Shown in pieces: positions 13,835 through 20,572 of a stretch of DNA of 20,572 bases. The stretch covers positions 1-20,572 of the forward strand of contig JACNHM010000326.1 in the NCBI GenBank assembly GCA_014383605.1, read 5' to 3'. Made by a program: the position numbers and the translations under genes. The notes below the pieces were generated by a model that saw nothing but the letters and a program-made list of their open reading frames with translations, had not been told where the DNA came from and did no database searches. The DNA is from Chloroflexota bacterium. Lineage in GTDB: Bacteria > Chloroflexota > Anaerolineae > UBA3071. Numbering within the stretch: the first letter of the stretch is position 1; each line of letters starts with the position of its first letter.

Positions 13835-14727
13835 AGCAGCACCCCCAGGGCGATGCTGGCGAGTTTCGTTTCCGAAGGGGCGGAGCGGGAGGCCACCACC
13901 AGCGGCGCGCTGGCGCCCACCACCACGCCGCACATCGTGCCCTTGGCGAAGTAGATCATCGCCTTGGCCAGCAGGTTGGCGGCCTCGATGTCGGGGGCGA
14001 TGAGGATGTCGGCCCGGCCGGCGACGGGGCTGTCAATGCTCTTGGCATCCGCCGACTCGGGAGAGATGGCGTTGTCCAGAGCCAGCGGGCCATCCACGAT
14101 GGCACCTCGAATCTGGTGGCGGTCAGCCATCTTGGCCAGGTTGGCCGCGTCCAGGGTGGCCGGGATCTGGGGATTGACCATCTCTGTCCCGGCCAGGATG
14201 GCCACCCGCGGCCGTTCCACGCCCAGGGCCTGGGCCACGAACACCGCGTTGCGCACGATGTCCACTTTCTGCTCCAGCGTGGGAGCCACGACCACGCCGC
14301 CGTCGCTGACGAAGAGCAAACGGTTGTAGCCGGGCAGCTCGATGACGGCGATGTGGGTCAGCAGATTGCCGGTGCGCAGCCCCGCCTCCCTGTCCAGTGC
14401 TGCTTTCAGGAAAGCACCGGTCTCGATCTTGCCTTTCATCGCCACCTGGGCGTGGCCCAACCGCACCAGTTCCATCGTCTTGCGCGCCGCGGCGCGGACG
14501 TTGGCCTCGTCCACGATCATCATGCGGCCGATGTCCAGCTTCTCTTCTTCGGCTATGTGCCGAATGACGGCTCGATCTCCCACCAGGACGCAGTCGGCGA
14601 TGCCGGCCCGCTCCGCCGTATGCGCCGCCTCGAGAATCTGCGGGTCGTCGGCGCCAGCGATAGCCACGCTCTTGGGTCCCTTCTCCCGCGCTGCTTCCAG
14701 TAGTTGTTCGAAGGTGGTGATCGCCAT
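13828..14727 (-). CDS. ptb: Phosphate acetyl/butyryltransferase, Ptb-type
   Basis: It transfers an acyl group between CoA and phosphate (acyl-CoA to acyl-phosphate), normally paired with an acyl kinase for ATP formation or acid activation. The 299-residue length fits the short Ptb branch. Blocks seen are MKGKIETGAFLKA (about 97-109), LLTHIAVIELPGYNRL, FVSDGGVVVAPTLEQKV, DGPLALDNA and the conserved SPVAGRADILIAPDIEAANLLAK region at about 233-255, split here over the C-terminal third. The start is the second of two close ATG codons (14727), because AGGAG touches the first one and has six-base spacing to the second. No acyl kinase is in the window. Fragments of another ptb copy occur at 15684-15731 and 16049-16174. 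Butyryl versus acetyl preference is not determinable. Confidence 0.88.
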   Translation of the reverse strand: MAITTFEQLLEAAREKGPKSVAIAGADDPQILEAAHTAERAGIADCVLVGDRAVIRHIAEEEKLDIGRMMIVDEANVRAAARKTMELVRLGHAQVAMKGKIETGAFLKAALDREAGLRTGNLLTHIAVIELPGYNRLLFVSDGGVVVAPTLEQKVDIVRNAVFVAQALGVERPRVAILAGTEMVNPQIPATLDAANLAKMADRHQIRGAIVDGPLALDNAISPESADAKSIDSPVAGRADILIAPDIEAANLLAKAMIYFAKGTMCGVVVGASAPLVVASRSAPSETKLASIALGVLLC

Positions 14728-14815
14728 TGTCATCTCCTATGCTGAATTTGACTCTTCTATTTATCTATGCTATCATTGTCCACAAAGAACGGGGCCCTTG
14801 TGGCGCTCACTGTTC

Positions 14816-14893
14816 CCGCCGTAGCGAAAGAGCCCCCTCGGCACAGGCCAAGAAGGGGGCGAGTCCGGCATCAAGCCGGAATAGCTACGGCGG
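14816..14893 (-). other. Three-stem branched inverted-repeat structure after the DUF3800 gene
   Basis: An outer perfect 10-base stem, CCGCCGTAGC (14816-14825) with GCTACGGCGG (14884-14893), encloses two perfect hairpins: GCCCCCT/AGGGGGC (14832-14838 with 14854-14860) and TCCGGC/GCCGGA (14864-14869 with 14875-14880). The outer stem includes the DUF3800 stop codon, so the minus-strand transcript would end in a three-way junction. It could be a terminator-like 3' end, a small RNA or a mobile-element end. No T-run follows. The pairing is seen; the role is inferred. Confidence 0.55.
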
Positions 14894-15523
14894 TCTTTGT
14901 TCTGGGTACCGCAGCACGGTCAACTTATCCCCGAACGCTCCCAGATACTCTATCCCGCCTCGCTCCCCCTCGGCCAGTGCGCCGGCAATCATATCGGCCA
15001 ACTGTAGACCATCCCACCTGGCCGCCGGCTCCCCCCGCACGATCGGCGGGCGTTCGATCCCTCGCTCCCGGGAAGCTTTGGACAGTTCCACCCGTACCTG
15101 GCGGATCAGCGGTGTCAGCTTCCCTTGTCCGGCGTCAATTAGCAACCGGCGTGCTAACACGCTTTCCAGCGGTGCCGCTCTGACCAGGTGAGCGATCAGG
15201 GAAGCATAGAAATCTGGCTCAGTCATCTTGGCATATTCAGTCGGCAGAGCTCGCTTATCCACGATGAGCGCCGAGGCATGAAACAGAACCGTGGCCGATG
15301 CTTCAAAGAGGGCTCGACGCACCCTGGGTGTGCATTTGGTATAGTGGAAGTAATAATCCGACCGTTTACCCAAACTTGCCCGCAGGTCCCGCAGCACCCG
15401 ACGCAGTTCGGAGTACTCCGCTGGACAGGCCACGGAGAAGATTAAGTGCTTTGACGTGCCTGGAAATCTGAACTTCAAGCCGATGTTGCCGCTCCAGTCC
15501 AGGAAGCTATAATCTGGTATCAA
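14885..15523 (-). CDS. DUF3800-family protein (RNase H-like fold)
   Basis: A 212-residue protein with the DUF3800 pattern: an N-terminal strand FLDWSGN (7-13) in the place of the usual DESG motif, DYYFHYTK (56-63), LLIDAGQGK with Asp130, and LQLADMIAGAL (173-183). The acidic residues Asp9, Asp130 and Asp177 are candidates for a metal site in the RNase H-like fold attributed to this family, often found near mobile or defence genes. The only plausible start is TTG at 15523-15521, since an in-frame stop lies 18 bases upstream; no strong ribosome site is seen. It stands alone between a branched repeat structure and a decayed region. Precise activity is unknown. Confidence 0.8.
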   Translation of the reverse strand: MIPDYSFLDWSGNIGLKFRFPGTSKHLIFSVACPAEYSELRRVLRDLRASLGKRSDYYFHYTKCTPRVRRALFEASATVLFHASALIVDKRALPTEYAKMTEPDFYASLIAHLVRAAPLESVLARRLLIDAGQGKLTPLIRQVRVELSKASRERGIERPPIVRGEPAARWDGLQLADMIAGALAEGERGGIEYLGAFGDKLTVLRYPEQRPP

Positions 15524-15605
15524 GGACTGTCCCGCTTTCTACATGTTGCAGAGCGCCTTGTGTTGTCTTTCAGTCCTGGCAAGCATTCGGTTGCGAGCTT
15601 CGGTT

Positions 15606-15731
15606 CCCTCTCTTGCTGGTACGACCGCGAGGCATAAGCCTGTGCCACCAGGCTCGCCGGCGAAGCCGCCGCAGCGTCCCTTGGGCCATGGAGAGGAGCT
15701 TGGTCTCGTGGGAATCGGGGCGGGAGGCGAC
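15606..15731 (-). pseudogene. Fused remnants: Ptb C-terminal end joined to a HEAT-protein C-terminal tail
   Basis: The minus strand reads VASRPDSHETKLLSMA (15731-15684), matching VASRSAPSETKLASIA of the intact Ptb. It then continues in frame with QGTLRRLRRRAWWHRLMPR (15683 onward), matching QKALRRLRLREWWRRLTPR at the end of the intact HEAT protein. DNA similarity is also visible to 16196-16275. No start or full domain is present. The joint shows past duplication and recombination among the ptb and HEAT genes flanking this region. Confidence 0.7.
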
Positions 15732-15748
15732 GATGAAAGTAACCTCAT

Positions 15749-15889
15749 CTATCCTCCCAAAAACCTTGAAAGAAGAAAACCAATGATGGCAAAAATGGCT
15801 GATATGATTATGTCTCGCTGCCAATACGACCTTCTTCTTGACCTTCTAATAATCCTGTCCAGGATGACCTCTTCTGTCAGTGGTGAAAA
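15749..15889 (-). pseudogene. Fragment or very small gene for a one-helix membrane protein
   Basis: A minus-strand frame of 46 codons ending in TAG reads FSPLTEEVILDRIIRR, then a basic stretch RSRRRSYWQRD, then a hydrophobic helix IIISAIFAIIGFLLSRFLGG. The order acidic, basic, transmembrane looks protein-like and the DNA is AT-richer than the surroundings. No ATG, GTG or TTG opens it, and the MITE-like element lies 10 bases beyond its upstream end, so it is probably a 5'-truncated gene. I do not recognise the family. Confidence 0.4.
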
Positions 15890-15899
15890 CTTTTTCGGC

Positions 15900-16037
15900 T
15901 CAACGTGGATTCGTGGGGTAAGAGCTCGGCCGGTGTTGCTTTTTGGGTTCGTAGTGGCGACTTGAGTCGCTTATGCCATAGACAGAGCGACTGAAGTCGC
16001 TACTACAAGCCCTCCGTACCCCTCAAATCCACGTTGA
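15900..16037. mobile_element. MITE-like nested palindromic element, 138 bases
   Basis: Outer inverted repeats of 21 bases (15900-15920 and 16017-16037) match at 19 positions, including a perfect 12-base end TCAACGTGGATT. Inside, a second pair of 21-base arms (15951-15971 and 15986-16006) also matches at 19 positions and contains the palindrome GCGACTTGAGTCGC. No coding capacity for a transposase exists. One end abuts the ptb fragment at 16049-16174, the other the membrane-protein fragment. No target-site duplication is evident, so insertion by transposition is inferred from the symmetry. Confidence 0.65.
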
Positions 16038-16048
16038 TCCTTATTGTC

Positions 16049-16174
16049 TTTGATCTGCCTCTGGTCGGCCATTTTGGCCAGGTTGGCGACATCCAGCGTG
16101 ACTGGGATCTTGGGATTGACCATCTCCGTTGCTGCCAAGATAGCCACCTTATTCAGCACCCAGCTTTGAGCTTT
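16049..16174 (-). pseudogene. Internal fragment of a second ptb gene
   Basis: The minus strand encodes KAQSWVLNKVAILAATEMVN followed by PKIPVTLDVANLAKMADQRQ, matching VAILAGTEMVNPQIPATLDA and NLAKMADRHQ of the intact Ptb (its residues about 175-206) with roughly 80 percent identity over 30 residues. The fragment begins next to the HEAT stop codon and is cut off by the MITE-like element at 16037. Sequence before and after that Ptb would need is missing. It is a truncated paralogue, not functional. Confidence 0.85.
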
Positions 16175-16185
16175 TGGCTCAGGTT

Positions 16186-17100
16186 TCATGCCTGCTTTTC
16201 ACGCCCACTGCGGCGAGGCGTGAGTCTGCGCCACCACTCTCGTAGGCGCAGCCGCCGCAGCGCCTTTTGAGCCGCCTCGCTGACCGGTCCATGCAGCGCT
16301 CGTTCTTCGTCATTCAAATGAGCACGCAGGGCCGCTTCGGTGGTCTCGTCGAGCGGTGCGTCCCCGCCGCGGCCCAGCCCCTTTGCCGCATACCAGCGCA
16401 CCTGGGGATCTGGATCATCCAGGGCTTTGGTAAGCTCGGCGACGGCCGCGGCGTTCAGAGGCATCCTGCCCAAGGCCCAGGCTGCGCTGCGCCGCACCAG
16501 CACGTGTTCCTGCTCGTCGTTCAGCCGCACCACTAAAGCGTCCGCCGCCGAGGAGTCGCCCAACTTCCCCAGAGCCCAGGCGGCCGCCCGCCGCACTCCC
16601 GCCGCCTCGTCACGCAGCATCTGCAGGAACAAGGGGGCGGCGTCCGCTGTGCCGATGTGGCCTAGTGCCTCGACGGCGCTGGCGCGCAGCCCCACGTTCT
16701 GGCTGCGGGCTGCCTCCAGCAGCGCCGGCACGGCCCGTTGATCCCCCAACGTGCCCAACGCTTCCGCCGCTGCGGCCTGCCGAACCACCGGCGGCGTGCG
16801 CAGAGCTTGCAGTAGCGATTCCAGGGACGCCCGGCTGCCCAGGGCGGCCAGGGACTGACCGGCCTGCCAGCGCACGAACGGTTCCTTGTCTGCCAGCGCG
16901 CCCACCAGGGTCATGATCTCGTCCCGATCTACGGGAGCCGTGGCCAGCGCGGCGGCCATCTCCCAGCGGCGGCGGGGGCTGGGATCCGCCAGGGTGGACA
17001 CGGGATCGCCGACGAAGCGGCGTTGCCAGAGACCTAGCCGCGCCGCCCAAAAACGAAAGCGTTGCCTCAGTTCCACATCCACAAGAAACTCCTCGCTCAT
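16186..17100 (-). CDS. HEAT-repeat protein (PBS-lyase-type repeats)
   Basis: A 304-residue helical-repeat scaffold, probably cytoplasmic. From about residue 45 to 270 it carries about seven repeats of some 31 residues, each with the pattern VRxxAAxALGxLGD followed by AVPxLLEAL; clear examples are VVRQAAAAEALGTLGDQRAV, VGLRASAVEALGHIG and VRRAAAWALGKLGD. A basic C-terminal tail (LRRLRLREWWRRLTPRR) ends it. Proteins of this kind bind partners; some assist chromophore attachment or signalling, but nothing here points to a specific partner. The ATG at 17100 lies about 16 bases after the expected transcription start, and the longer frame to 17226 would run through the promoter. A copy of the tail occurs in the decayed region at 15606-15683. 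Confidence 0.85.
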   Translation of the reverse strand: MSEEFLVDVELRQRFRFWAARLGLWQRRFVGDPVSTLADPSPRRRWEMAAALATAPVDRDEIMTLVGALADKEPFVRWQAGQSLAALGSRASLESLLQALRTPPVVRQAAAAEALGTLGDQRAVPALLEAARSQNVGLRASAVEALGHIGTADAAPLFLQMLRDEAAGVRRAAAWALGKLGDSSAADALVVRLNDEQEHVLVRRSAAWALGRMPLNAAAVAELTKALDDPDPQVRWYAAKGLGRGGDAPLDETTEAALRAHLNDEERALHGPVSEAAQKALRRLRLREWWRRLTPRRSGREKQA

Positions 17101-17122
17101 GAAGAAAACAGATGCGCACCGA

Positions 17123-17150
17123 AGTATACCACGTTCACACGCCCTGTCAA
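17123..17150 (-). promoter_or_regulatory. Sigma70-type promoter of the HEAT-repeat gene
   Basis: On the minus strand TTGACA (17150-17145) and TATACT (17128-17123) are separated by 16 bases, giving 6-of-6 and 5-of-6 matches. Transcription would begin near 17116, leaving a short leader of about 16 bases without a Shine-Dalgarno sequence before the ATG at 17100. Confidence 0.8.
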
Positions 17151-17236
17151 CTGCACCAGACGGGGATGCGCACCAGGAGAGCCTTCTTGCCCTTCTTCTG
17201 GGGCTTTCGCTTCCCATGGTTGACACGCCATCCCGT

Positions 17237-17265
17237 TTGCGCGATCATGCTGCTTATGCTAGAAT
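17237..17265 (+). promoter_or_regulatory. Candidate extended -10 promoter for the large glycosidase gene
   Basis: TAGAAT at 17260-17265 has the extended -10 TGC just before it, and TTGCGC at 17237-17242 sits 17 bases upstream as a weak -35. Transcription would start near 17272, where a short hairpin (TGTCTT 17272-17277 with AAGACA 17283-17288) begins. The leader of about 90 bases carries AAAGGAG at 17341-17346, about 15 bases before the ATG, a longer spacing than usual. Confidence 0.5.
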
Positions 17266-17361
17266 AGCGATTGTCTTTTCCCAAGACAGCGGCTGGTGTC
17301 GCTGTGCCTTGACCTTATGGTTATCCACGAAAAAGACACCAAAGGAGCAAATTAAAGTGCC

Positions 17362-20300
17362 ATGGACATAACGAAAAACCCCTTTCTGAGCCGTTTGGAG
17401 CGGGTGTTTGACGGGGAATGGGGCAGCAGGCTGCTCAGCTTCCTGCTGATCCCCCTGTTGATCATCGCTGCCGTGTTGTTGCCGCCCATCTCGGGGCTGG
17501 ATCGGGTGCTCAGCGCCGGTCACACGGCCATTGACTGGGGCGGCGGCGCGGTGGTAGACCCGGATGGCTCCCAGGCCACTTTCGCGGCGGACAGTTTGAA
17601 CGAGCCTATCAAGGCCAAACTGGAAACCATCCCCAGGGTGAGCTTCCTGGAAGGGAGCGCGGGCGGCGAGTGGGTCGTTGCGGCGGAGAATCTGCCCAAC
17701 TGGCTCATTCCCAAGAGCCCCTTATACGTGCTCAGCGTGCGAGGCCGTGAGCCTGAGGCGGTCACGTTTTCTTTGCCTGTTCCCAACGACGCCGAGCCTC
17801 ATGAGACCCTGGACCTGTACACCTGGAACGCTGAGGGCGAGGCCTGGGAATGGCTGCCCAGCCAAATCATCCTGGAAGATGATCTCATCGAGGCGCAGCT
17901 AGACTACACGCCCGCTTCGGTGATGGTCATGCAGACCAACCCGCGCCCGCTGAGGGTAGCTGCTGATCTGCCAGCCGGAGCCGGCGTTCCGGCCGCCGGC
18001 GGCGAGGCCCTGACGGAGGTGTACGCCACGGGCCTCAGCATGGGGGACGGCGGCGGTATCGAAGGGGATGGGGGATCGCTGCCCCAGGCAGCAGCCGACG
18101 TCTCCTATGCCGTGGTGCCCACGCTGCGCAACTGGTACGATGATGGCACGGTGCGCACCGATCTCGTCAACAACCTGCTGGTCAGCCGCGAGCAGCAGGA
18201 AGCGCACATCGCGGCCATCGAAGCGCTGGTTGTGGGCAGCCTCTACGCGGGTGTGGATCTGGACTACCGGGGTGTCGACCCGGCGCTGCGGGCGGAGTAC
18301 ACGGCCTTCGTGAGCGAGTTGGCCGAGCGTCTGCACGCGCAGGGCAAGCAGCTCGCGGTGCGGGTCGAAGCACCTTTCCAGATCGCTGCCGATCGCTGGG
18401 AAACCGGCGGCTATGACTGGCGGGCGTTGGGCCGCGCCGCCGATGTGGTGGACATTTCGGCCATCGTGGACCCCCGCAGCTATGCGCCGGGCGGTCAGAT
18501 GGAGGCGCTGCTAAGCTGGATGGTAGGCGAGGTCGAGCGCGGCAAAATCCAACTGGTGCTGCCGGCGCGCAGCGTGGAAAAGGCCGGACAGTACCTGCTG
18601 CTGAAGGGATACGACGAGGCTCTGTTCCCGCTGCAGGGGCAGATCCAAAGCGCCGAGCCGGTGGTCGTTCCGGGTCAGCCGGTGAACCTGACCATGCTCA
18701 GCGAGCGGCAGACGAGCGGACTGATCTACGACGAGGTGTTGGGCACCTACAGCTACCAGTACCGGGACAATGCCGGCGACACCCGCACGGTGTGGCTGGA
18801 GAATGCCGCCAGCCTGGCCCAGAAGATGTCACTGGCCGAGCGCTACCACCTGCGCGGCCTTACCTTGCAGCACCTGCTGGCCTCCGCCAGCGATCCGGAG
18901 ATCTGGGATCTGGCGCGCCGCTTCCAGGAGGGGGCTGCTTCACCGAGCCCTAGCAACTATGCTTTGGCCTGGAAGGTGACCGGCGCTGATGGCAGCACCG
19001 TAGCTGTCGAGCAGCGGCCTCTGGGCGATCGCACCTTCAGCTTCTCAGCGCCAGAGCAGGCGGGCGGGGAGTTGCGCGTGGAAGCGGGCCTGGCCGATCG
19101 CGGCCAGCCGGTGGCCAGCGCCGAGGCCATCGCCCTGAGCGTGGCCACGGCCACGCCGACCCTCACGCCGACGCCCATGCCGCCGACGCCCACGCCGACG
19201 CCAGAGTTTACTCCTACCCCTGTGCCCACGCCCACACCGAACAAGCCGCAGGTCGTGGTGAATGGCACGTACAACGTGCGCGCTGGCCCGGGCACCAACT
19301 ATGCCCGAGCCGGCCAGGTGCAGGCTGGCCAGACGCTGGAGATCGTGGCCAAGAACCCCGATGGCACCTGGTGGCAGGTGTGCTGCGTGGATGGCAAGCA
19401 GGTGTGGATCAAGGCCGATCTGTCGCCAACCCAGGGCCCGACCGGCGTCGTGGCCGTGGCAGCTAACATCCCGCCCACGCCGACGCCCGCGCCGCAGCAG
19501 CCCGCTTCACCGCCGCCCGCCAGTGGCGCCTGTGCCTTTGGTTACGGCATTCAGGGCGAGGCCCGCTACGAGCCGCAGCGTGTGGCCGACGCCATCAGGG
19601 ACCTGGGCTTCAATTGGTTCAAGCAGCAAGTCCCGTGGGAGGAAATCGAGCCCCAGCAGGGCAACTTCCAATGGGGCTGGGTGGACAACATGGTCAACAC
19701 CATGAATGCCAACGGCATCAAGGTCATGCTCAGCGTGCCCAAAGCGCCTTGCTGGGCACGCGACCCCGCCTACGGCTGCCGCGACGAAGGCCCTCCTGTG
19801 GACCCCAACACCTATGGCAACTTCATGGGCCAGATGGCCGCGCACTTCAAGGGCAGAGTACATGCATACGAGGTCTGGAACGAGCAGAACATAGGCTACG
19901 AGTGGGGTTATGAACCGTTCGACGCGGCTCGCTACGTGCGCTTGTTGCAGGCGGCCTACCAGGCTATCAAGGCACAAGACCCCGGGGCCATCGTCATCAG
20001 CGGCGCCTTGACGCCCACGGGCGGGTCGCCGCCTGCCGCAGTGGATGACTTCATCTTCCTGGAGCAGATGCTGAAAGCGGGAATGGCCAGGTACTGCGAC
20101 GCCGTGGGTGTGCATCCCAGTGGCTACAACGTGCCCCCCGATGTGAAGTACGATCAGGTCAACGATCCCACGGCCATCTTCCGCGGCCCATCGGACAACA
20201 AGCACCATAGCTGGAGCTTCCGCTCCACCATGGAAGGGTTTCGCAACTACCTGGTCGCCTACGGCGCAGGCAACAAGTGCCTCTGGCCGACGGAGTTCGG

Positions 20301-20550
20301 CTGGGCCTCCAGCTCCTCGCCGGTGCAGCACTACGAGTACGCCGCCGACAACACGCTGCAAGAGCAGGCTGACTTCACCGTGCGGGCGTATCAGATGATG
20401 AAGAACTGGGGTTTTGTCGGCCCGGCTTTCCTCTGGAACCTCAACTACGAGGTGGTGGCCTCTGGCTCGGAGATGGGACAGTGGGGCATCGTGGACAGCG
20501 GCTGGGGCCCGCGGCCGGTGTACAATGCTTTGAAGGGCATGGCCAAATAG
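17362..20550 (+). CDS. Membrane-anchored multidomain protein: degenerate GH18-like, SH3 and clan GH-A glycosidase domains
   Basis: A 1062-residue surface protein. A hydrophobic anchor at about 23-42 follows a short cytoplasmic end. Residues about 245-520 resemble a YaaH-type GH18 barrel, seen as YAGVDLDYRG and VWLENAASLAQKM, but the catalytic DxxDxDxE motif reads Ala296, Asp299, Asp301, Arg303, so the proton-donor glutamate is lost. A Thr-Pro linker (about 595-628) precedes an SH3-type domain (about 631-693, YNVRAGPGTNYARAG). A second Pro-rich linker leads to a clan GH-A glycosidase domain (about 723-1058) with likely acid/base Glu841 in EVWNEQN and nucleophile Glu978 in WPTEFGW. It probably binds and cuts an extracellular polysaccharide; the substrate and exact GH family are unknown. 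It is monocistronic, divergent from the HEAT gene, and complete, with TAG at 20548-20550. Confidence 0.88.
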   Translation: MDITKNPFLSRLERVFDGEWGSRLLSFLLIPLLIIAAVLLPPISGLDRVLSAGHTAIDWGGGAVVDPDGSQATFAADSLNEPIKAKLETIPRVSFLEGSAGGEWVVAAENLPNWLIPKSPLYVLSVRGREPEAVTFSLPVPNDAEPHETLDLYTWNAEGEAWEWLPSQIILEDDLIEAQLDYTPASVMVMQTNPRPLRVAADLPAGAGVPAAGGEALTEVYATGLSMGDGGGIEGDGGSLPQAAADVSYAVVPTLRNWYDDGTVRTDLVNNLLVSREQQEAHIAAIEALVVGSLYAGVDLDYRGVDPALRAEYTAFVSELAERLHAQGKQLAVRVEAPFQIAADRWETGGYDWRALGRAADVVDISAIVDPRSYAPGGQMEALLSWMVGEVERGKIQLVLPARSVEKAGQYLLLKGYDEALFPLQGQIQSAEPVVVPGQPVNLTMLSERQTSGLIYDEVLGTYSYQYRDNAGDTRTVWLENAASLAQKMSLAERYHLRGLTLQHLLASASDPEIWDLARRFQEGAASPSPSNYALAWKVTGADGSTVAVEQRPLGDRTFSFSAPEQAGGELRVEAGLADRGQPVASAEAIALSVATATPTLTPTPMPPTPTPTPEFTPTPVPTPTPNKPQVVVNGTYNVRAGPGTNYARAGQVQAGQTLEIVAKNPDGTWWQVCCVDGKQVWIKADLSPTQGPTGVVAVAANIPPTPTPAPQQPASPPPASGACAFGYGIQGEARYEPQRVADAIRDLGFNWFKQQVPWEEIEPQQGNFQWGWVDNMVNTMNANGIKVMLSVPKAPCWARDPAYGCRDEGPPVDPNTYGNFMGQMAAHFKGRVHAYEVWNEQNIGYEWGYEPFDAARYVRLLQAAYQAIKAQDPGAIVISGALTPTGGSPPAAVDDFIFLEQMLKAGMARYCDAVGVHPSGYNVPPDVKYDQVNDPTAIFRGPSDNKHHSWSFRSTMEGFRNYLVAYGAGNKCLWPTEFGWASSSSPVQHYEYAADNTLQEQADFTVRAYQMMKNWGFVGPAFLWNLNYEVVASGSEMGQWGIVDSGWGPRPVYNALKGMAK

Positions 20551-20572
20551 CTCTGTGAGATGGGGCTAAGGC

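Noticed and set aside
13835..13933. N-terminal extension of the metallo-beta-lactamase-fold protein
   Set aside because: The extra 33 residues are low-complexity Gly/Arg and overlap the acyltransferase gene in another frame; the GTG at 13834 gives a typical stop-start overlap.
14816..14893. tRNA reading of the branched structure
   Set aside because: There are only two inner hairpins, no anticodon or T-arm consensus bases, and no CCA-type acceptor end.
17220..17225. TTGACA on the plus strand as the -35 for the glycosidase gene
   Set aside because: The hexamer 17 bases downstream (GATCAT) is a poor -10; the extended -10 TAGAAT at 17260 is too far from it, so a different -35 is proposed.
17101..17226. 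N-terminal extension of the HEAT protein to 17226
   Set aside because: It would translate through a well-formed promoter (17123-17150) and gives an Arg/Cys-rich leader unlike the family.

Overview
The window is GC-rich, genes are tightly packed, and nearly all lie on the minus strand. The gene set (GTP-type PEP carboxykinase, LarA-type racemase, GlcD/GlcF oxidoreductase, YhhN, DUF1385, and a membrane-anchored glycosidase with TPTPTP linkers and an SH3 domain) resembles environmental Chloroflexota of the Anaerolineae type. That assignment is inferred from gene style, not from a marker gene.

Layout. Position 1-216: a possible start of a gene leaving the left edge, then an inverted element built from tandem 7-base units. 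Position 218-7171 (minus): a likely six-gene operon, in transcription order GlcF-like Fe-S protein, GlcD-like FAD subunit, HAD phosphatase, a two-helix membrane protein, PEP carboxykinase and malic enzyme. Spacings run from an 8-base overlap to 27 bases. Position 7172-7318: an inverted element of 8-base units plus the leftover 3' end of a second larA gene. Position 7319-7940: a MazF-type toxin and ribbon-helix-helix antitoxin with a clear promoter. Position 8024-10069: larA and a YhhN membrane enzyme. Position 10100-10503 (plus): a HicB-type protein whose promoter predicts a leaderless mRNA. Position 10702-12877: an Ldh2-type dehydrogenase and DUF1385/YqhQ. Position 12977-14727: a metallo-beta-lactamase-fold hydrolase and a phosphate acyltransferase (Ptb family). 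Position 14816-17100: a branched inverted-repeat structure, a DUF3800 protein, about 660 bases of decayed sequence (ptb fragments, a HEAT-protein tail, a nested palindromic MITE-like element) and an intact HEAT-repeat protein. Position 17237-20550 (plus): a 1062-residue membrane-anchored protein with a degenerate GH18-like domain, an SH3 domain and a clan GH-A glycosidase domain.

Function. The central theme is 2-hydroxyacid and C3/C4 metabolism. LarA would interconvert D and L forms of lactate or a related acid. GlcD/GlcF would oxidise the D form (or glycolate), and the Ldh2-type enzyme would oxidise an L-2-hydroxyacid such as malate or lactate. Malic enzyme and PEP carboxykinase link malate, pyruvate, oxaloacetate and PEP. 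The larA remnant directly upstream of glcF suggests that larA, glcF and glcD once formed one contiguous unit.

The most unusual features are three inverted elements made of degenerate 7- or 8-base tandem units. Each lies just past the stop codon of a minus-strand gene or gene remnant. They share architecture but not sequence.
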